Below are positions 50,328 through 58,263 of a stretch of 64,000 bases of DNA, piece after piece. The number at the start of each line of letters is the position of its first letter. The stretch's first letter is position 1. The stretch is from Porphyromonas uenonis DSM 23387 = JCM 13868 (lineage in GTDB: Bacteria > Bacteroidota > Bacteroidia > Bacteroidales > Porphyromonadaceae): contig NZ_KI535306.1 in NCBI RefSeq assembly GCF_000482365.1, positions 236,713 to 300,712 of the forward strand, read 5' to 3'. The position numbers were made by a program, and so were the translations under genes. Under the pieces are notes generated by a model. That model worked only from the letters and a program-made list of their open reading frames with translations, did not search any database and had not been told where the DNA came from.

Positions 50328-50605
50328 GTGCCAGCCTATGCAGAGGCTTTTGCCCAGATCAAACCGCTTGAGGAGGCTCCCCTGCCTACCAACTGTCAGC
50401 GTCATCTCGCTCCTGATGTCCAGATAACAACTGCTGACGGTATGCTCAGCGTCACTGCTGAGGGCCAGATCTCTATCTATGACCTCACTACACTACGTAG
50501 CTCAGGCAACAATGCCCTACGCATGGTCAGCACGACTGGCGAGACCCTTCTGGTGGTCATCCAGGGGGCGACACGACGCTCGTCCGCAAAGTCATCGTTC
50601 ACTAG
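50328..50605 (+). pseudogene. Frameshifted T9SS sorting-domain fragment
   Basis: Opposite in direction to its neighbours. It reads LEEAPLPTNCQRHLAPDVQI, then ADGMLSVTAEGQISIYDLTTL and TGETLLVVIQG. A run of five Gs (about 50563-50567) breaks the frame: shifting by one base restores GDTTLVRKVIVH and a TAG at 50603-50605, the expected end of a type A sorting domain. There is no signal peptide or proper 5' end. It is the 3' remnant of another cargo gene. Confidence 0.75.
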
Positions 50606-50639
50606 GCAATAACTGCCTTACAGCCTGACGGTATAGTCA

Positions 50640-50808
50640 GTAGCAACAGAACAGAGGGGACTCAATCGCCAATGCAGCGGTCGAGTCCCCTCTTATCATT
50701 CAGTCGCCGACACGTTCGTCAACACAGACATAGTCTACATCACACTCACCGCATAGTCCACCGTCGCCATAATGAGCGGACTGCCCTCGACTGTGGATAC
50801 GATGACAT
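50640..50808 (-). repeat. Surface-locus 3' block, unit 2
   Basis: The hairpin GAGGGGACTC / GAGTCCCCTC (50654-50692) and the following conserved stretch match unit 1 (48379-48533) nearly base for base. It lies directly after the stop of the 565-residue T9SS gene and is its natural 3' region. The wider gap 49870-50808 has no intact gene. Confidence 0.8.
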
Positions 50809-52506
50809 CTAGCCTCCTATCATCACCTTGCCTAGCAAGGCTCTCTCAGAGTCTCTTTGTAGCACAACAATATAGGCTCCAGGCACCCACCCTGACACAT
50901 TCAGGCTCATACCGCTCTGAGGATGTGTGCTCTCGTATACGAGACTTCCTGAGGAGTGGTATACGGTGAGACGTGTCGCTTGGTACGTATCAAAGTGGAT
51001 ATACATCTCTGCCCCATGTTGATATAGCGACAGATCATCACCTCCTGGGACGGGAGAGAGTGACTCATAGTGCCCATCTAGAGTGACAGCTACATCGTCC
51101 ACAAGGAGAGCTATTTTCTCCTTATCTGTATGCTTGATACCAATGTAAATATCTTTACCCACAAAGGGTGCTAACGACACAGATCTGCTAGCCCACTTGC
51201 CTGCTGGAGCTAGCTCTTGACTAGCTAAGACATGGGTAAAGTCTACTCGCCGATACCCTTTCTCAGATACAAATAGAGAGTAGCGCTCCGTATCACTCCC
51301 AGACAAGCTCATCACGGAGTAGTGCAGAGTGGGAGTTGGAGCATCACTCGGGATAGAGATCTTAGGGAGGATCAGCCAGTTGTAAGCGCTTTGAGGAATT
51401 AGATTGAAGGATAGCTCTCCCCCATCAAATGAAGCCTGTGTGGGGAAGCTACTCCAAGAGACCATACAGTTAACACTGTTATTGCGTCCGAGCTTAAGCT
51501 TTGAAGGGGAAGGCATGCCTGGGATGTCAAGTTGCTCTTGATACATGCATCTCCAGTTGATACCATCTCCATCTTCATCATAGAGATGCCAGCAGTCTGG
51601 ATGGGTCATTAAGTCTTCGTCAAAGTTCTCTACAAATGGGAAGCTGTTGACCCCTTTTGTACAATCTATGACATGCATCGTTGTGGAGTTTGTCTGCTTT
51701 CCATTCTTATTCCCTACCGTGAGCGTGACTTTATAATCACCAGCTTCAGCCCAGAGTACAGACGGCTCTGCTTCATTACTTCGCTCTGGAGTGCCCTGCT
51801 CAAAAGTCCATTCATACGAAGTGATCGGACTATACGAACGGGCGAACGAAGAGAAGCTACACGGCTCTCCTATTTCTTTTCGCACCGGTGCAATAATCTT
51901 TATATCTCTAGGAGAATCCTCCTCAGTCAAGCACATGTCAGACATAGCCTTCATCTCATCTATAGGCTTTTCACTCTCAAGGGCCGAGTAACAGTCTATA
52001 TAAAAGCCAGAGGGACAGACCAAGTAGGTGGTTGGCAGATAATAAGCCTTGACACCGAGTTTCTCAACAATGTTTTTGTCACTAATAATCGTATAAGGAG
52101 CCTGTCGCCCATCACAGGCAGTCCAGTCTCCTTGAGAGGGCGAATTTTCTGGATATGGTTCCTTCCCCTCTATAGCTGCTCTAGGAGCTCCCTGCATCTC
52201 TAGCATCCAAACGGATATCGCCTGACCATCTTTAGTCTGAGCTAGATTCCTTAGGATATGCTGCTGATGGTAATAGTAGCTAGCTTTGTCCCATACGGTA
52301 AAGAAGTAGAGTAGTATACGCTTATTGGCACGTAACGTATCGGCCATATTAACAGACCGTCCATATATGTCTACCCCTTTGTAGCTAGTAGCAAGCTTGA
52401 GCCAGTCATGCTCTGTCTTTTGCTGCGCCTGACCCTCTGTGGGGAGTCCTAACAGACTCCCCATCAGAAGAAGGCCAAGTATCGCATAGCGTACAGACCT
52501 ATTCAT
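50809..52506 (-). CDS. T9SS cargo protein: thioredoxin-like, PKD and cleaved-adhesin domains
   Basis: This 565-residue protein has a signal peptide (ends EGQAQ). A TlpA/thioredoxin-like fold covers about 30-190 (RILLYFFTVWDKASYYYHQQHILRNLA); the site that would be CxxC reads TVWDKASY, so it is probably not a redox enzyme. A PKD domain follows at about 220-300 (SYEWTFEQGTPERSNEAEPSVLWAEAGDYKVTLTV). A choice-of-anchor J/cleaved-adhesin domain covers about 305-480 (FPFVENFDEDLMTHPDCWHLYDEDGDGINW), as in gingipain/HagA adhesin modules. The type A sorting domain is at about 490-565. It should be exported by T9SS to the cell surface. It lies 18 bp downstream of the 390-residue gene, probably one operon. 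Confidence 0.88.
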   Translation of the reverse strand: MNRSVRYAILGLLLMGSLLGLPTEGQAQQKTEHDWLKLATSYKGVDIYGRSVNMADTLRANKRILLYFFTVWDKASYYYHQQHILRNLAQTKDGQAISVWMLEMQGAPRAAIEGKEPYPENSPSQGDWTACDGRQAPYTIISDKNIVEKLGVKAYYLPTTYLVCPSGFYIDCYSALESEKPIDEMKAMSDMCLTEEDSPRDIKIIAPVRKEIGEPCSFSSFARSYSPITSYEWTFEQGTPERSNEAEPSVLWAEAGDYKVTLTVGNKNGKQTNSTTMHVIDCTKGVNSFPFVENFDEDLMTHPDCWHLYDEDGDGINWRCMYQEQLDIPGMPSPSKLKLGRNNSVNCMVSWSSFPTQASFDGGELSFNLIPQSAYNWLILPKISIPSDAPTPTLHYSVMSLSGSDTERYSLFVSEKGYRRVDFTHVLASQELAPAGKWASRSVSLAPFVGKDIYIGIKHTDKEKIALLVDDVAVTLDGHYESLSPVPGGDDLSLYQHGAEMYIHFDTYQATRLTVYHSSGSLVYESTHPQSGMSLNVSGWVPGAYIVVLQRDSERALLGKVMIGG

Positions 52507-52524
52507 ATATCAATAGCTAGCTTA

Positions 52525-53697
52525 TCAATCGTTCGTAAAGGGACGCAACTGCCAAGAGCGACTTGAACCTGCAGTGTCGTTGACAAATACAGCACAAGTA
52601 TTAAAGCCGTAGCTTACATTGCACGTTTTGTCAGCTCCTTCCGCTGGTTTGCATAAGTATCCACCATATACACCTCGATTTGTCAGAGCATCAGCAGCTC
52701 CATTGCCGTAATCATCTGCATATTCACAAAAACCGGAGCAGGGGAACGTGCGTACAACGTCTTCCTCACTGTTTTTGCTCCAGTAGTCTGCGTTAGCAAT
52801 ATCATCAATAGAACCTGTAAAGTTTGGTCCCAGATAACGTACCGTGACACGAACATGAGAAGTAAGGTCATTGTCATCAAACTCTCCTATGCCCTCATAC
52901 CGATAGGCAGCTAGCTGGCTATTATCGCCTCCCTTGAAGCGTATAGCGTAGGTGAGCTCATCTCCCATATTTCGATAGTCCGCTGTGTAGTCTCCCAACT
53001 CTCCATGTACTTCGATCTTTTCTTTAATACCTAGATAGTCAATCTTTCGGAAAAAGTCTATCAGACGTATGTTGGTGTAAGCGGGGAAGACACCAAGCCA
53101 CTCTGTTGGTTTACCCATATGGTAATCCTTGAGAAAGTCTTGCTCCATAATCTGTTCTGCGCGCCATAGAGCAAACAGTCCTGAAGCATCATTGCTATGC
53201 GAGGTGGCAAAGCCCGTACCCTCAGGATTAACATCGTAAGGGGCTAAGTACTCGATTGCGAGCTTCGGACGGGTGGGCTTTGCGGGGGCGAGGACGGTGA
53301 CGGAGCATTGCTTTTGTAGCTTGCCGATGGTCGCCGTGATGGTTGCTGTGCCGGCAGCTAAGGCTTGCACCAAGCCCTCTGCAGTGACGGTGGCGACGGT
53401 GGCATTGCTACTCTCGTAGGAGACTGCGTAGCTAGCATCCGTGGGGGTCACGGCAACTGTCAGCTGCTTAGTGTCGCCGACATTGAGCTCCACCTGTGCG
53501 GGTGAGAGTGTAAAGTCCTGAACCGCTTTGCTGACGACGAATCGTACGCTGTCGATCTCCTCGACTGGGACAAGGATAGGTTGCTCACCCTTGAGATGGA
53601 CCGTCATAATGTACTGCGGTTCCTCGGTGGGTGTCTGTGCAAATTGGCTCAGTGGCAGCAAGCCGATGAGCAGAAGAGTAAGTAAAATTCGTTTCAT
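52525..53697 (-). CDS. BIG2 surface protein, N-module A + C-module Y
   Basis: This 390-residue protein's signal peptide, MTVHLKG segment and BIG2 domain (residues 1-140) are the same as in the 48742-49869 protein except for single residues (NVGD for NIGD, APAK for VPAK). The C-module from about 145 (LAIEYLAPYDVNPEGTGFATSHSNDASGLFALWRAE) is only distantly similar to module X, with shared anchor points LTYAIRFKGGDNSQLAAYRYE, IDDIANADYWSKNSEEDVVRTFPCSGF and SRSWQLRPF. The switch from near-identity to divergence is abrupt near 53270. It shares a transcript with the T9SS cargo gene. Confidence 0.86.
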   Translation of the reverse strand: MKRILLTLLLIGLLPLSQFAQTPTEEPQYIMTVHLKGEQPILVPVEEIDSVRFVVSKAVQDFTLSPAQVELNVGDTKQLTVAVTPTDASYAVSYESSNATVATVTAEGLVQALAAGTATITATIGKLQKQCSVTVLAPAKPTRPKLAIEYLAPYDVNPEGTGFATSHSNDASGLFALWRAEQIMEQDFLKDYHMGKPTEWLGVFPAYTNIRLIDFFRKIDYLGIKEKIEVHGELGDYTADYRNMGDELTYAIRFKGGDNSQLAAYRYEGIGEFDDNDLTSHVRVTVRYLGPNFTGSIDDIANADYWSKNSEEDVVRTFPCSGFCEYADDYGNGAADALTNRGVYGGYLCKPAEGADKTCNVSYGFNTCAVFVNDTAGSSRSWQLRPFTND

Positions 53698-54060
53698 ACC
53701 TTTAGGATAAGAGTTAATAGTTCTAGATAGGAGCTGGCTCCAGTGGTTTTTCGACCACTAATATAAACATTTTATTCGGATTACCCTATACTTACACGAA
53801 GACGCAAGGCCGCAAATCGAGCGCCAGAGAAAACGAGTAACTCGCTGTGGGGAGGCACGGTAAGTTCTATTCGAGCGTCCATACTTATTGTTACTTGTGA
53901 GATTCGCGGAGTTGGAGTCGCTCCGAAGAATTTGCAAATAGCTCACTGGGAGGCGAAAGTTATCCTCCGAGGCGAGATATAATACTTCGGAAGAATGAAA
54001 TGAAACTTCGGAGGAAACGATTCGTTCTTCCGAAGTTTCATTCACCGCCTCCATGAAGAC
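53698..54060 (-). repeat. Surface-locus 5' block, unit 2
   Basis: Copy of the block at 49870-50275, with the palindrome variant GGAGCTGGCTCC, the ACTAATATAAACAT zone and the TTCGGAAGAA/CTTCGGAGGAAAC hairpin segments. The gap 53698-54333 contains this block and the unit 3 3' block, no gene. Confidence 0.8.
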
Positions 54061-54104
54061 TTTTCGTTTTCCATAGAGCTATTTAAGATTTTCTCGTTGC
54101 TTCC

Positions 54105-54320
54105 CACTTATAGGATCCTGTGAGAAAAGAAACACCGCAACAGATGGTCCAGCGGATCAACGTAGCAGAGGGGACTCGATCGCCAATAATTGGCGGTCGA
54201 GTCCCCTCTTATCATTCAGTCGCCGACACGTTCGTCGGCACAGACATAGTCTACATTATGCTCACTGCATAGTCCACCGTCGCCATAATGAGCGGGCTGC
54301 CCTCGACTGTGGAGACTATA
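54105..54320 (-). repeat. Surface-locus 3' block, unit 3
   Basis: The hairpin GAGGGGACTC / GAGTCCCCTC (54168-54208) has an extended inner stem here (CGCCAAT / ATTGGCG). The rest follows units 1 and 2 up to about 54310. It lies after the stop of the 595-residue gene, which has no sorting domain. Confidence 0.75.
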
Positions 54321-54333
54321 GACGTCTAAACTC

Positions 54334-56061
54334 CTAATTAGTCTCAAAGAGACGAATCGTCAACTTAAACTCCTGTTTGCTCATTGCGACGAACGAAGAC
54401 ATCTGATTGAAGAAACAACCCCACGAATTAGTAGCATCGTATGAGTCGGAAGCCCAAAAATAGCCCATGACATCACGCTCTAATACATTTTCTGAACCAG
54501 GCTTTATTAGGCCAGAAGCAGGGAAGTACCTAACGACATCATGTTCTGTAGAACTTGCCCAAAAGCTAGGCTTTACCACATCGTCAATGATAATCGAGGC
54601 CGAGCCCTTGAGAGGTCGTGCTGTCACTTTCATCACCAGATGATTGTCTAGCCGTGTACATTCATATTTCCACGCAGAGACAAAGTCTGTTCCTTTGAAT
54701 CGTACTGCATAGGCTACCCCCGAGATCCCTCCTCGATAGTCATTCTTTGAGGAAACCGTTCTACCCTTAATGGTGACGGTCTCTGACGCATCTTTGACAA
54801 TGGTTGGGGTCATAAAGTTACTACCTAGATTCATGCTGAATGAAGGAACGATTGACATCAACTCTTCATGACTAGGCAAATGATACTTCTTGCCTGCAAT
54901 AGTTATATCGCTAAACTTAGCGACAGCGTCTTCAAATGTAAAGTAGCCACTTTCATTCGTCGCATGAGTTTTGACAAATCCCGTCCCGCTAGGGTCGATA
55001 TTATACTCTGCTACATATTCTAGCGGCAACCTATTGGTCGGAGCAGGGGTTGCTTTGGCTTCTCTATGGATCTTAATTTCTTGTGGAGTAGCATCTTTGT
55101 GTAATGCTTTTGCTTCCAGTATAAAGTCAGCTTCTTTCTCTCCAGCCTTTACCAGAAAGCTCTTCTCTGCTTGATCAATTACAATCTCAGCCTTGTTCCC
55201 AGATTTGAGCGAGATGGTAAAGTCTTCAGAGGCTAGCGATGAGCTAATCTGTGGACTACCAGCTTGATCTACAGCAGTACAGATACCTGCAACAAAGCCC
55301 TTTCCACCCGCAGCATCAAAAGTTCTCGGCTCAGCCTTGAACTTGTAAGTCAATCTACCTTTGCGACTGATAGTTAAAACTTGAGACTCTTCACCAGCAC
55401 AGGAGGCAATTAGCTCAAATGTGGCATCATTGCCCATAGCCACATTAAAGGATTTAGTGGCATCATCCACAGTAATCTCTTTGTTTTCGGCCTTGAGAGA
55501 AAGGGTGAAATCACTTGGTTCAAGAGCTTTCTCTGAGACTATCTCGCCCGATGCATTTGTGATTTTACAGAGGCCAGAGACTGTCCCAGTTCCGCCCATT
55601 GCAGTAAAGACAGCTGGTGTAGCGACAAATGAGTAGCTGACTTCCCCCCCACGTACTATAGTTAATACCTGAGAGTTTTTTGTCGCTTTTTCGACCGTTG
55701 CTATAGCCTCTAGCTCAAAAGTTGCTGTTGATCCCTTAACTACGACAAACTTCTTAGTATCGTTGTCAATTGAGATTTGGCTAGCATCGCCAGACTTGAT
55801 CTTTAGTGTGAATTCGCTCTTGGTAAGAGGCCTTTCTGAGACTTCTACGCCCTCTGCGTTGATCTCCTTTAAGACACCTGTTACAAGTCCCTCTCCGCCT
55901 TGAGCTGAGAATGCATCAGGAGTCGCTTTGAACTCCGCCTTAAAGGTGTTTTCAGTGGGGTCAGGTAAGTCTGGACAAGAGTTGGGACTTTGACACGAAG
56001 CTATGGCTAGCATAGATAGAAGCAGTGTCACGACCACTTTCACATTACAAAATGCTTTCAT
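54334..56061 (-). CDS. Surface lipoprotein with three Ig-like repeats + C-module X
   Basis: 575 residues from the ATG at 56061, chosen because it gives MKAFCNVKVVVTLLLSMLAIASCQ with a lipobox; the frame start at 56121 only adds an unsupported prefix. Three tandem repeats of about 95 residues follow (FKATPDAFSAQGGEGLVTGV, FVATPAVFTAMGGTGTVSGL, FKAEPRTFDAAGGKGFVAGI), each ending in a SQVLTI-like strand. The C-terminal 215 residues (LPLEYVAEYNIDPSGTGFVKTHATNESGYFTFEDAVAKF) are module X, as in the 375-residue protein. Its N-terminal half is unrelated to module A. It is a probable surface antigen. Confidence 0.85.
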   Translation of the reverse strand: MKAFCNVKVVVTLLLSMLAIASCQSPNSCPDLPDPTENTFKAEFKATPDAFSAQGGEGLVTGVLKEINAEGVEVSERPLTKSEFTLKIKSGDASQISIDNDTKKFVVVKGSTATFELEAIATVEKATKNSQVLTIVRGGEVSYSFVATPAVFTAMGGTGTVSGLCKITNASGEIVSEKALEPSDFTLSLKAENKEITVDDATKSFNVAMGNDATFELIASCAGEESQVLTISRKGRLTYKFKAEPRTFDAAGGKGFVAGICTAVDQAGSPQISSSLASEDFTISLKSGNKAEIVIDQAEKSFLVKAGEKEADFILEAKALHKDATPQEIKIHREAKATPAPTNRLPLEYVAEYNIDPSGTGFVKTHATNESGYFTFEDAVAKFSDITIAGKKYHLPSHEELMSIVPSFSMNLGSNFMTPTIVKDASETVTIKGRTVSSKNDYRGGISGVAYAVRFKGTDFVSAWKYECTRLDNHLVMKVTARPLKGSASIIIDDVVKPSFWASSTEHDVVRYFPASGLIKPGSENVLERDVMGYFWASDSYDATNSWGCFFNQMSSFVAMSKQEFKLTIRLFETN

Positions 56062-56198
56062 ATTACAGATTCTTTGTTTAGTAAGTTTCGATATTTCTAC
56101 AAGGTAGCGTATGGACAACACAACTAGATGACTTTAAAGTGGACTGCGTTATAGATACAGAGACGAGTGTAAAGCTTAGCACACGACTCTTCCAGACA

Positions 56199-56325
56199 GA
56201 AGAGTAAGTAGAGTTCGTTTCATACCTTATAGGATAAGAGTCCATAGTTCTAGATAGGAGCTGGCTCCTGTTGTTTTCAACCGCTAATATAGAAACATTA
56301 TTTGAATTAGCCAACTCTTGTTCAA
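56199..56325 (-). pseudogene. Amputated promoter and first codons of a module-A gene
   Basis: The sequence from 56224 to about 56320 repeats the leader of the two module-A genes, including the GGAGCTGGCTCC palindrome. The first codons (ATGAAACGAACTCTACTTAC, from 56223) follow, then the match ends after about eight codons. No module-A protein remains. It faces the 595-residue gene and could serve as its promoter. Confidence 0.8.
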
Positions 56326-56379
56326 GGGCATCTGGAGCAGGGCGAGCTACACTCCAAATTGCATTTTGGAGTGGAAAAT

Positions 56380-56414
56380 ACGCTGACGCATTATAAAAAC
56401 GAGCTTGTCTCAGT
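56380..56414. mobile_element. End fragment of the 357-bp MITE family
   Basis: GCTGACGCATTATAA (56382-56396), followed by AAAACGAGCTTGTC, matches the reversed right end of copy 3 with one indel. Nothing else of the element is present, so it is a solo end left by deletion or recombination. Confidence 0.65.
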
Positions 56415-56453
56415 TGCTCCCGAGGGAAACACTCGCTACACGACCGACGGAGG

Positions 56454-57341
56454 TTACGATCGGAGGGAGCAGAGGTGGAGGAGCTTGTAGAGAGCGAAGA
56501 GGCGGAGCGAGGGGTGGTGCGAGGTGAGCTGTCGTCGTAGCAAGGGCTTGAGGAGCGGAGCGAGGCTGCCGAGCAACGGGACGAGCCTGGCGCGCTCCAG
56601 TCGTAAGTAAAGCTGGAGGAGACGTATCGGATAGGGCGCGAGCAGGGCACGGTGTCTGTAGAGGTTCTCCACGTAGCGCTCGGTGGTGTCGAGGAATTGG
56701 TCGCTGGTCTCCTTGAGCGCATGGATGACAGGGTTGTCAATGTGCGTGATGGCGACACCTCGCTCGGCTAGTCTATAGCCGAAGTAGGCGTCTTCGTAGC
56801 CCATACCCATCTCTGCGGGGAATCCCTCCTCTAGAAAGATGTGACGAGGTATCAGGAAGCTCATACTGACGAAAGCATCTGCGGGCGCTTGCTGTCGCTC
56901 GGCAAGGCTGCGGGTCTCGACCTTGTGCCCATACTTATAGCGCAAAAGTCTATCACTGGTGGGGCGCTCGGTAGGATAGCGAAAGCCCCCTACCACTACC
57001 CTATCGGGATGCGCTGCCTGCAGGTAGTCCACGACGAAGCTCTCGGAGGCGGGCATTGTGTCGGAGTCAATGATGAGGAGCTGGTCGCCCTCGGCTTGCT
57101 GCGCTAGGTAGTTGCGCATGCGCCCCGCCCCAAGATGTGTCGTGGGGCGGACGAGCCGTATGAGCCCCTCCTGCTGGAGTGAGTCGTATAGCTGAGCGTA
57201 GCGAGGATCGGAGGAGTCGTCTCCGAGGATGACCTCACCATCCACGTGCGCCTGTAGGAGCTGACGATGCAGGGTCTCTACGAGTGGACGGCAGTCGTAG
57301 TTGCGCGTGGGGATCAGTATGGAGATTGGCTTTGCTGGCAT
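56454..57341 (-). CDS. Glycosyltransferase family 2 protein
   Basis: 295 residues from the ATG at 57341; the frame start at 57395 lies in the predicted promoter. GT-A fold motifs are ISILIPTRNYDCRPLVETL, VILGDDSSD, NYLAQQAEGDQLLIIDSDTMPA (DxD) and FLEEGFPAEMGMGYEDAYFGYRLAERG (ED acceptor site). It transfers a sugar to a glycan, likely for surface polysaccharide or glycoprotein; donor and acceptor are unknown. No other glycan genes are adjacent. The tail is Arg/Leu-rich and helical. Confidence 0.88.
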   Translation of the reverse strand: MPAKPISILIPTRNYDCRPLVETLHRQLLQAHVDGEVILGDDSSDPRYAQLYDSLQQEGLIRLVRPTTHLGAGRMRNYLAQQAEGDQLLIIDSDTMPASESFVVDYLQAAHPDRVVVGGFRYPTERPTSDRLLRYKYGHKVETRSLAERQQAPADAFVSMSFLIPRHIFLEEGFPAEMGMGYEDAYFGYRLAERGVAITHIDNPVIHALKETSDQFLDTTERYVENLYRHRALLAPYPIRLLQLYLRLERARLVPLLGSLAPLLKPLLRRQLTSHHPSLRLFALYKLLHLCSLRS

Positions 57342-57392
57342 GAGAACTTGAGCTGGGCGACCCTTTCGTTGAGTAAGCGAAAGAGTGCTCCA

Positions 57393-57400
57393 CAAAAGTA
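57393..57400 (-). promoter_or_regulatory. Predicted -7 element for the glycosyltransferase gene
   Basis: TACTTTTG on the minus strand, 52 bp before the chosen ATG at 57341. Confidence 0.5.
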
Positions 57401-57503
57401 CTCATTTCGGGGAGCATAGACACAAAGACATCAATACCACAAGTCGTCGTACATCCCACTCTCTAAATTCTCACTGCCTCTTGCATCTATTATAAATTGT
57501 CTG

Positions 57504-57511
57504 TACATTTG
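57504..57511 (+). promoter_or_regulatory. Predicted -7 element of the toxin-antitoxin operon
   Basis: TACATTTG lies 41 bp before the antitoxin ATG at 57553, and rules out the upstream in-frame start at 57514. Confidence 0.6.
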
Positions 57512-57552
57512 CAGTGGATACCAAGTTGGTGTCCATAAAAACAACAAACACT

Positions 57553-57810
57553 ATGATCACAATATCCGCAAGAGACTTCAGAGAGAGCCAAAGCAAGTAT
57601 CTAAAGCAAGCATTAGACGGGCGAGACATAATTCTATACACACGTGATTATGGTTCATTTCGCATCGTGCCCCTAACTGAAAGCGACAGAGTATACAGCG
57701 ATCGTGAGCTAGATGCGATGATTGACGAAGCTCTAACAGACTACAAAGAGGGACGCACTAAGAGCTACTCTATCAAAGAGCTAAAAGCTAAAGCTGGTAT
57801 GACCGAGTAG
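57553..57810 (+). CDS. yefM: YefM/Phd-family antitoxin
   Basis: 85 residues from the ATG at 57553. The N-terminus MITISARDFRESQSKYLKQALDGRDIILYTRDYGSFRIVPLTE is the Phd/YefM DNA-binding fold. The C-terminal part (ELDAMIDEALTDYKEGRTKSYSIKELKAKAG) is the flexible toxin-wrapping tail. It should neutralise the downstream YoeB-like toxin and repress its own promoter. Only 4 bp separate it from the toxin start. Confidence 0.9.
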   Translation: MITISARDFRESQSKYLKQALDGRDIILYTRDYGSFRIVPLTESDRVYSDRELDAMIDEALTDYKEGRTKSYSIKELKAKAGMTE

Positions 57811-57814
57811 CCCT

Positions 57815-58093
57815 ATGTTTCAAATCCTTTTCTCACAAAGAGCTGAGAGCGACTACAACTTCATCACTAAGAACTGGAGCCAAGCCTCCGTAAGAAAAGT
57901 TATCAACCTCCTAGCAGAGATAGAGCAGAACCCTAGGGTAGGCACTGGCAAGCCCGAGCAACTCAAGCACTATAAAGACAAAGAAATTTGGTCTCGACGT
58001 ATTGATAAGAAAAACAGAGTCATCTACAGTATAGACAACGACGAAGTCTTAGTCATCCTCATCTCCATGATAGGACACTATGCTGGTAAATAA
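57815..58093 (+). CDS. yoeB: YoeB/Txe-family mRNA interferase toxin
   Basis: This 92-residue protein matches YoeB: FSQRAESDYNFITKN, NPRVGTGKPEQLKHYKDKEIWSRRIDKKNRVIYSID and ISMIGHY. The catalytic candidates Glu48, Arg62, His88 and Tyr89 are all present, so it should be active. YoeB toxins cut mRNA in the ribosomal A site. The pair sits between a glycosyltransferase gene and the convergent panB gene, next to the rearranged surface locus. Confidence 0.92.
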   Translation: MFQILFSQRAESDYNFITKNWSQASVRKVINLLAEIEQNPRVGTGKPEQLKHYKDKEIWSRRIDKKNRVIYSIDNDEVLVILISMIGHYAGK

Positions 58094-58263
58094 GTCCCCG
58101 CTAAAGATTAGATGAGGCGAGTAATCTTAATATAGAGGCACACAAGTCGCACTTGCGCCCCGACAAAGGGCTCGACGAGAGATTTGTAGCATGTAGCGAA
58201 GACACTACCAAGCTCACTGGCTGGCGGTGCCTTCGCTATATATTATTTGTGTATCTGTGGCGA

